From an uncultured Oscillospiraceae bacterium (lineage in GTDB: Bacteria > Bacillota > Clostridia > Oscillospirales > Oscillospiraceae), in NCBI GenBank assembly GCA_947629915.1, contig CANRFN010000037.1, forward strand, positions 1 through 45,547: DNA of 45,547 nucleotides, read 5' to 3'. Position 1 is the first letter of the stretch. Each line of letters opens with the position of its first letter. Made by a program: the position numbers and the translations under genes. This document shows, piece by piece, positions 43,178-45,547 of the stretch. The notes beneath the pieces were generated by a model. The model worked only from the letters and a program-made list of their open reading frames with translations. It was not told where the DNA came from and did not search any database.

Positions 43178-43645
43178 TTAGAAAAAGTTGAAGATGTCGA
43201 AGGGGTTGTCTGCGTCCGGGTCGTTGAACTGGGCGCAGTCTTGGCACCAGTCGTCCATGTTCTCCTTGATCTCTTCGCAGAGATGTTCGTAGTCCTCCTG
43301 CCGGATCTTGCCGTGGGCCAGCATGGATTTGTAGAACTTCTTGATGCTGGCCGCCGTGGTCTTGATGTTGGCGGGCGTGGACCACATGCACTTGCGGATG
43401 TAGAAATAGCCCAGGAAGGAGTCTATCATGCCGACCCCGTCCTCCATGGCATAGACGTCCTCCCGGAGAAGGTACAGGTTGAGATACAAGTCCAGGTTGT
43501 CCAGGTGTTTGCTGATTGTTTTCGGAGACAGCTTGGCGGCCTTCAGGTCCTGCTCAAACAGATCCAGGTACTGTTGGTTTTTCTCCCGCTCTTTGTCGCA
43601 AGCGGCTTCGAACTCCTCATAGGTGAGGTCATCGGCGAAGGTCAT
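43178..43645 (-). CDS. Recombinase core-binding-like protein, paralog 1
   Basis: A 155-residue protein, acidic at the start and wholly helical. NLDLYLNLYLLREDVYAME and NIKTTAASIKKFYKSMLAHG resemble helices of the SAM-like core-binding domain of tyrosine recombinases, with WSTPA before the second. No catalytic R-H-R-Y residues or second domain exist. The end is WCQDCAQFNDPDADNPFDIF. The ATG at 43645 was chosen by comparison with the two paralogs; the weak AGGA lies 13 bp upstream. Some copies of this family are, from memory, labelled recombinase in databases. The role is unknown; binding DNA or acting as an antagonist of a full recombinase are possibilities. Confidence 0.7.
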   Translation of the reverse strand: MTFADDLTYEEFEAACDKEREKNQQYLDLFEQDLKAAKLSPKTISKHLDNLDLYLNLYLLREDVYAMEDGVGMIDSFLGYFYIRKCMWSTPANIKTTAASIKKFYKSMLAHGKIRQEDYEHLCEEIKENMDDWCQDCAQFNDPDADNPFDIFNFF

Positions 43646-43835
43646 GGTAAACAATCCTTTCTGTGTCTGTGATGGAAACTGCCGTCTGAGGCAGTATATG
43701 ACCGGAAGAGACATGCCATTTGCCAAGGCAGAGGGATGCATCCCGGGACACCGGGTTCATGCGCGGGAGATCCCCTGCTGTCTGTCGGTGCAGCGAGACC
43801 GCCGGCTGGAGAAAGCGGCTGCAAACCCGGGCTCG

Positions 43836-44300
43836 TTAACAATAGCGGTGACCTGGATGAAAGGGACTGGGCCGATCAGGGTCGATGTACTGAGCGCAAT
43901 CTGCACACCATGCATCCATGTTCTCCTTGATGTCCTTGCAGAGGAAGTCGTAGTCCTCCTGCTGGATCTTCCCGTGGTCCAACATGGACTTGTAGAACTT
44001 CTTGAGACTGGCTGCGGTGGTTTTGATATTGGCGGGTTTGATCCACAGACACTTTGAGATGTAATAATATCCCAAAAAGAAGCCGATCTTTCTGGCGCCC
44101 TGCTCCATGGTATATCCGTTGTAATGCAGAAGAAAACGACTCAAATAATAAGACGCGTTGCCCACATGCTGCGCAATGGTCTTGTCTTTCAGACCGGCTG
44201 CGCGAAGGTCCTCAGCGAACAGATTGAGGCACTGTTGGTTTTTCTCCTGCTCGCTTGCGATGTTCTCTTCATATTTGGCAACGTCAAAGATCACATCCAT
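43836..44300 (-). CDS. Recombinase core-binding-like protein, paralog 2
   Basis: A 154-residue paralog of the protein at 43178. The central part is most alike (ANIKTTAASLKKFYKSMLDH, then GKIQQEDYDFLC and IKENMDAWCADCAQ), but the last 15 residues (PSPFHPGHRYC) replace the acidic NPFDIF end. The ATG at 44300 follows AGAGGAG by 9 bp. The gap of 190 bp to paralog 1 shows no gene. Each copy has its own ribosome site and space for its own promoter, so the three need not be one operon. Confidence 0.7.
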   Translation of the reverse strand: MDVIFDVAKYEENIASEQEKNQQCLNLFAEDLRAAGLKDKTIAQHVGNASYYLSRFLLHYNGYTMEQGARKIGFFLGYYYISKCLWIKPANIKTTAASLKKFYKSMLDHGKIQQEDYDFLCKDIKENMDAWCADCAQYIDPDRPSPFHPGHRYC

Positions 44301-44364
44301 CGTGTACACTCCTCTGTGAACCCGTTTATTCAGGGCTTGCAGTTCAAAAATAGCTTGGTGCGGT

Positions 44365-44844
44365 CTAGAGGTAGAAGATGAGAGGACCGTCCGGGTCATC
44401 GATCTCCGGCTTCTCCGGCGTGTTGTACTCCTCGCAGAGCCGGCACCACTTGGCCTGCTTTTTCCGGATCTCGCCGCAGAGAAAGTCGTAGTCCTCCTGC
44501 GGGATCACGCCGTGCTGCAGCATGCACTCGTAGAACTTCTTCAGGCTTGCGGCCGTTGTCTTGATGGAGGCCGGGGTAGACCAGGGGAGCTTCTTGATGA
44601 AGAAGTCCCCCAGATAGTCTTCGATCATCCGGGGCCCCTCCTCCATGGTGTGGATGGAATACCGCAGGAGGTAGTCGTTCAGAAAGACCTCCACATCCCC
44701 CAGGTATTGATTCACCTTTGCCCGAGAGACCCGGGCCTTGGTGAGATCCTCAAAGAAGAGGTCGATGTGCTGTTCGTTCACAACCCGTACATCGGCGCAC
44801 AGCTCTTCGTACTCGCCGTTGGTCATGTCCTTGTCCGTGTCCAA
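44365..44844 (-). CDS. Recombinase core-binding-like protein, paralog 3, TTG start
   Basis: A 159-residue paralog, the most diverged (DVEVFLNDYLLRYSIHTMEE, then ASIKTTAASLKKFYECMLQH). Aligning it with the other two places the N-terminus at a TTG at 44844, which has AAAGGACGG 6 bp upstream. The first ATG (44826) has no ribosome site, and the ATG further up (44880) would add residues absent from the paralogs. The C-terminus (WCRLCEEYNTPEKPEIDDPD) keeps the paired Cys of the family. Confidence 0.7.
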   Translation of the reverse strand: MDTDKDMTNGEYEELCADVRVVNEQHIDLFFEDLTKARVSRAKVNQYLGDVEVFLNDYLLRYSIHTMEEGPRMIEDYLGDFFIKKLPWSTPASIKTTAASLKKFYECMLQHGVIPQEDYDFLCGEIRKKQAKWCRLCEEYNTPEKPEIDDPDGPLIFYL

Positions 44845-45170
44845 TGGTATCGCCGTCCTTTCGCCGCCATGATAGCACATTCTGTCCGCATGTACAACCA
44901 GATTTCCAGATTTCTTGGCGCGTTTCGAGGCGATTCCTGTCGGAAAATGCGGAAAAGGGAATGCAGGGTGGCAATCCAACGGCCTACCTGGGAAGCCACA
45001 GCCATCCAGAATGGCTGGCAGCTGCCGGAGTGCACAATTCTGCCCCTGATTTTTTGCCACATCTCCGAACAAAATCAAAGTAAAACGAACAGAATCCCAT
45101 ATCTTTTCTCGGCCCGCCGCCGTACAATGCCCCCAGAATTTCAAAATCACTGGAAAGCGAGGAACGGACT
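44845..45170. other. Intergenic region, little visible
   Basis: Between paralog 3 and the truncated gene. A plus-strand TACAAT at 45123-45128 could be a -10 box for the gene at 45171, with only a weak -35. No hairpin, RNA gene or operator stands out. Confidence 0.4.
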
Positions 45171-45506
45171 ATGGAACAATTGCTGCGGCAGGGCTACATC
45201 GGCAATCCGGCGCAGCTGGTCACCCTGAGACGGGTAACGGTCTCAGAGGGGCGAGCCAGGGGCACGGAGATCATCGAGGTGAAGACGGCGGGAGGCCTGG
45301 AGCTGGACATCCTCCCGGAGGCCCAAGCGGGCAGAACCATAGCATGTGGTGTCCCCCATGAAGGACTCGTACTTGGCGTTCGAGGACTGAGGCCTGGGCA
45401 GACTTGGTGCTCTCCGATCAAAACCAGAACCTGGCTTATCTGCACAGAGGAGATGGTTTTTGCGAAAAAGTTCCTAGAAGTGCATGCGATTCGCCTATCG
45501 CGTTAA
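45171..45506 (+). pseudogene. Truncated DUF4432/aldose-epimerase-like gene
   Basis: The first 50 codons (GNPAQLVTLRRVTVSEGRAR, then EVKTAGGLELDILPEA) fit the N-terminus of the DUF4432 aldose-1-epimerase-like family, which normally continues PDRG-DI and runs to about 350 residues. After about base 45320 the frame drifts into unrelated sequence (CGVPHEGLVLGVRGLRPGQ) and stops at 45506. The ATG at 45171 has AAGCGAGG upstream. The body of the gene is missing, by deletion or insertion; the incoming sequence is not recognised. Confidence 0.55.
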
Positions 45507-45547
45507 AAAGATTTGGTAAAATTAGGCAGCCATCTGTGCCGCCCACT

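Overview
The window looks like chromosome from a gut-type Firmicute of the class Clostridia, most likely Oscillospirales (Flavonifractor/Oscillibacter-like). This rests on strong GGAGG ribosome sites, an Rrf2-controlled cysK, a GshF-type ligase module and closely packed operons. The genus is inference by eye; no search was run. Two compartments differ in base use. Bases 1-29,000 are mixed and partly AT-rich accessory DNA, with the lowest GC in the hsdS cassettes. From about 30,500 onward the DNA is GC-rich metabolic chromosome.

Bases 1-15,312 hold one long plus-strand operon: a large partial protein of unknown function, then brxP (PAPS-reductase-like with a 4Fe-4S segment), brxC/pglY (giant ATPase), pglZ, brxL (AAA+), a 70-residue CxxC protein and a DndA/IscS-like cysteine desulfurase. 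This is a type 4 BREX phage-defence locus. It has no PglX methylase but carries sulfur-handling genes like those of DNA phosphorothioation (Dnd/Ssp) systems. Next to it sits a divergent cysteine synthase/Rrf2 regulator pair with readable promoters.

Bases 17,288-28,844 continue the defence island with a minus-strand SF1 helicase carrying a C-terminal DUF2726-like nuclease domain, then a type I restriction-modification locus (hsdM, hsdS, recombinase, half-hsdS, inverted hsdS cassette, hsdR). Four copies of a 15-bp core in alternating orientation lie exactly in the INDNL codons of the S-subunit cassettes. With the tyrosine recombinase encoded between them, this is a specificity-switching shufflon.

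Bases 28,845-31,971 are a scar zone: a truncated mobile-element-type ORF, a 5'-truncated copy and a full copy of an unrecognised helical-repeat family. From 32,148 there is a GH109-like oxidoreductase-fold glycosidase, a GT4 glycosyltransferase coupled to a GH13 alpha-glucosidase, and a four-gene operon (ATP-grasp ligase, esterase, glutamate-cysteine ligase, class II amidotransferase) behind two tandem promoters. That operon may make a glutathione-like or other gamma-glutamyl compound.

The last 4 kb, mostly minus strand, hold a membrane-anchored XRE regulator flanked by a duplicated RelB-antitoxin tail, three tandem paralogs resembling the core-binding domain of tyrosine recombinases without a catalytic domain, and a truncated DUF4432-type gene.
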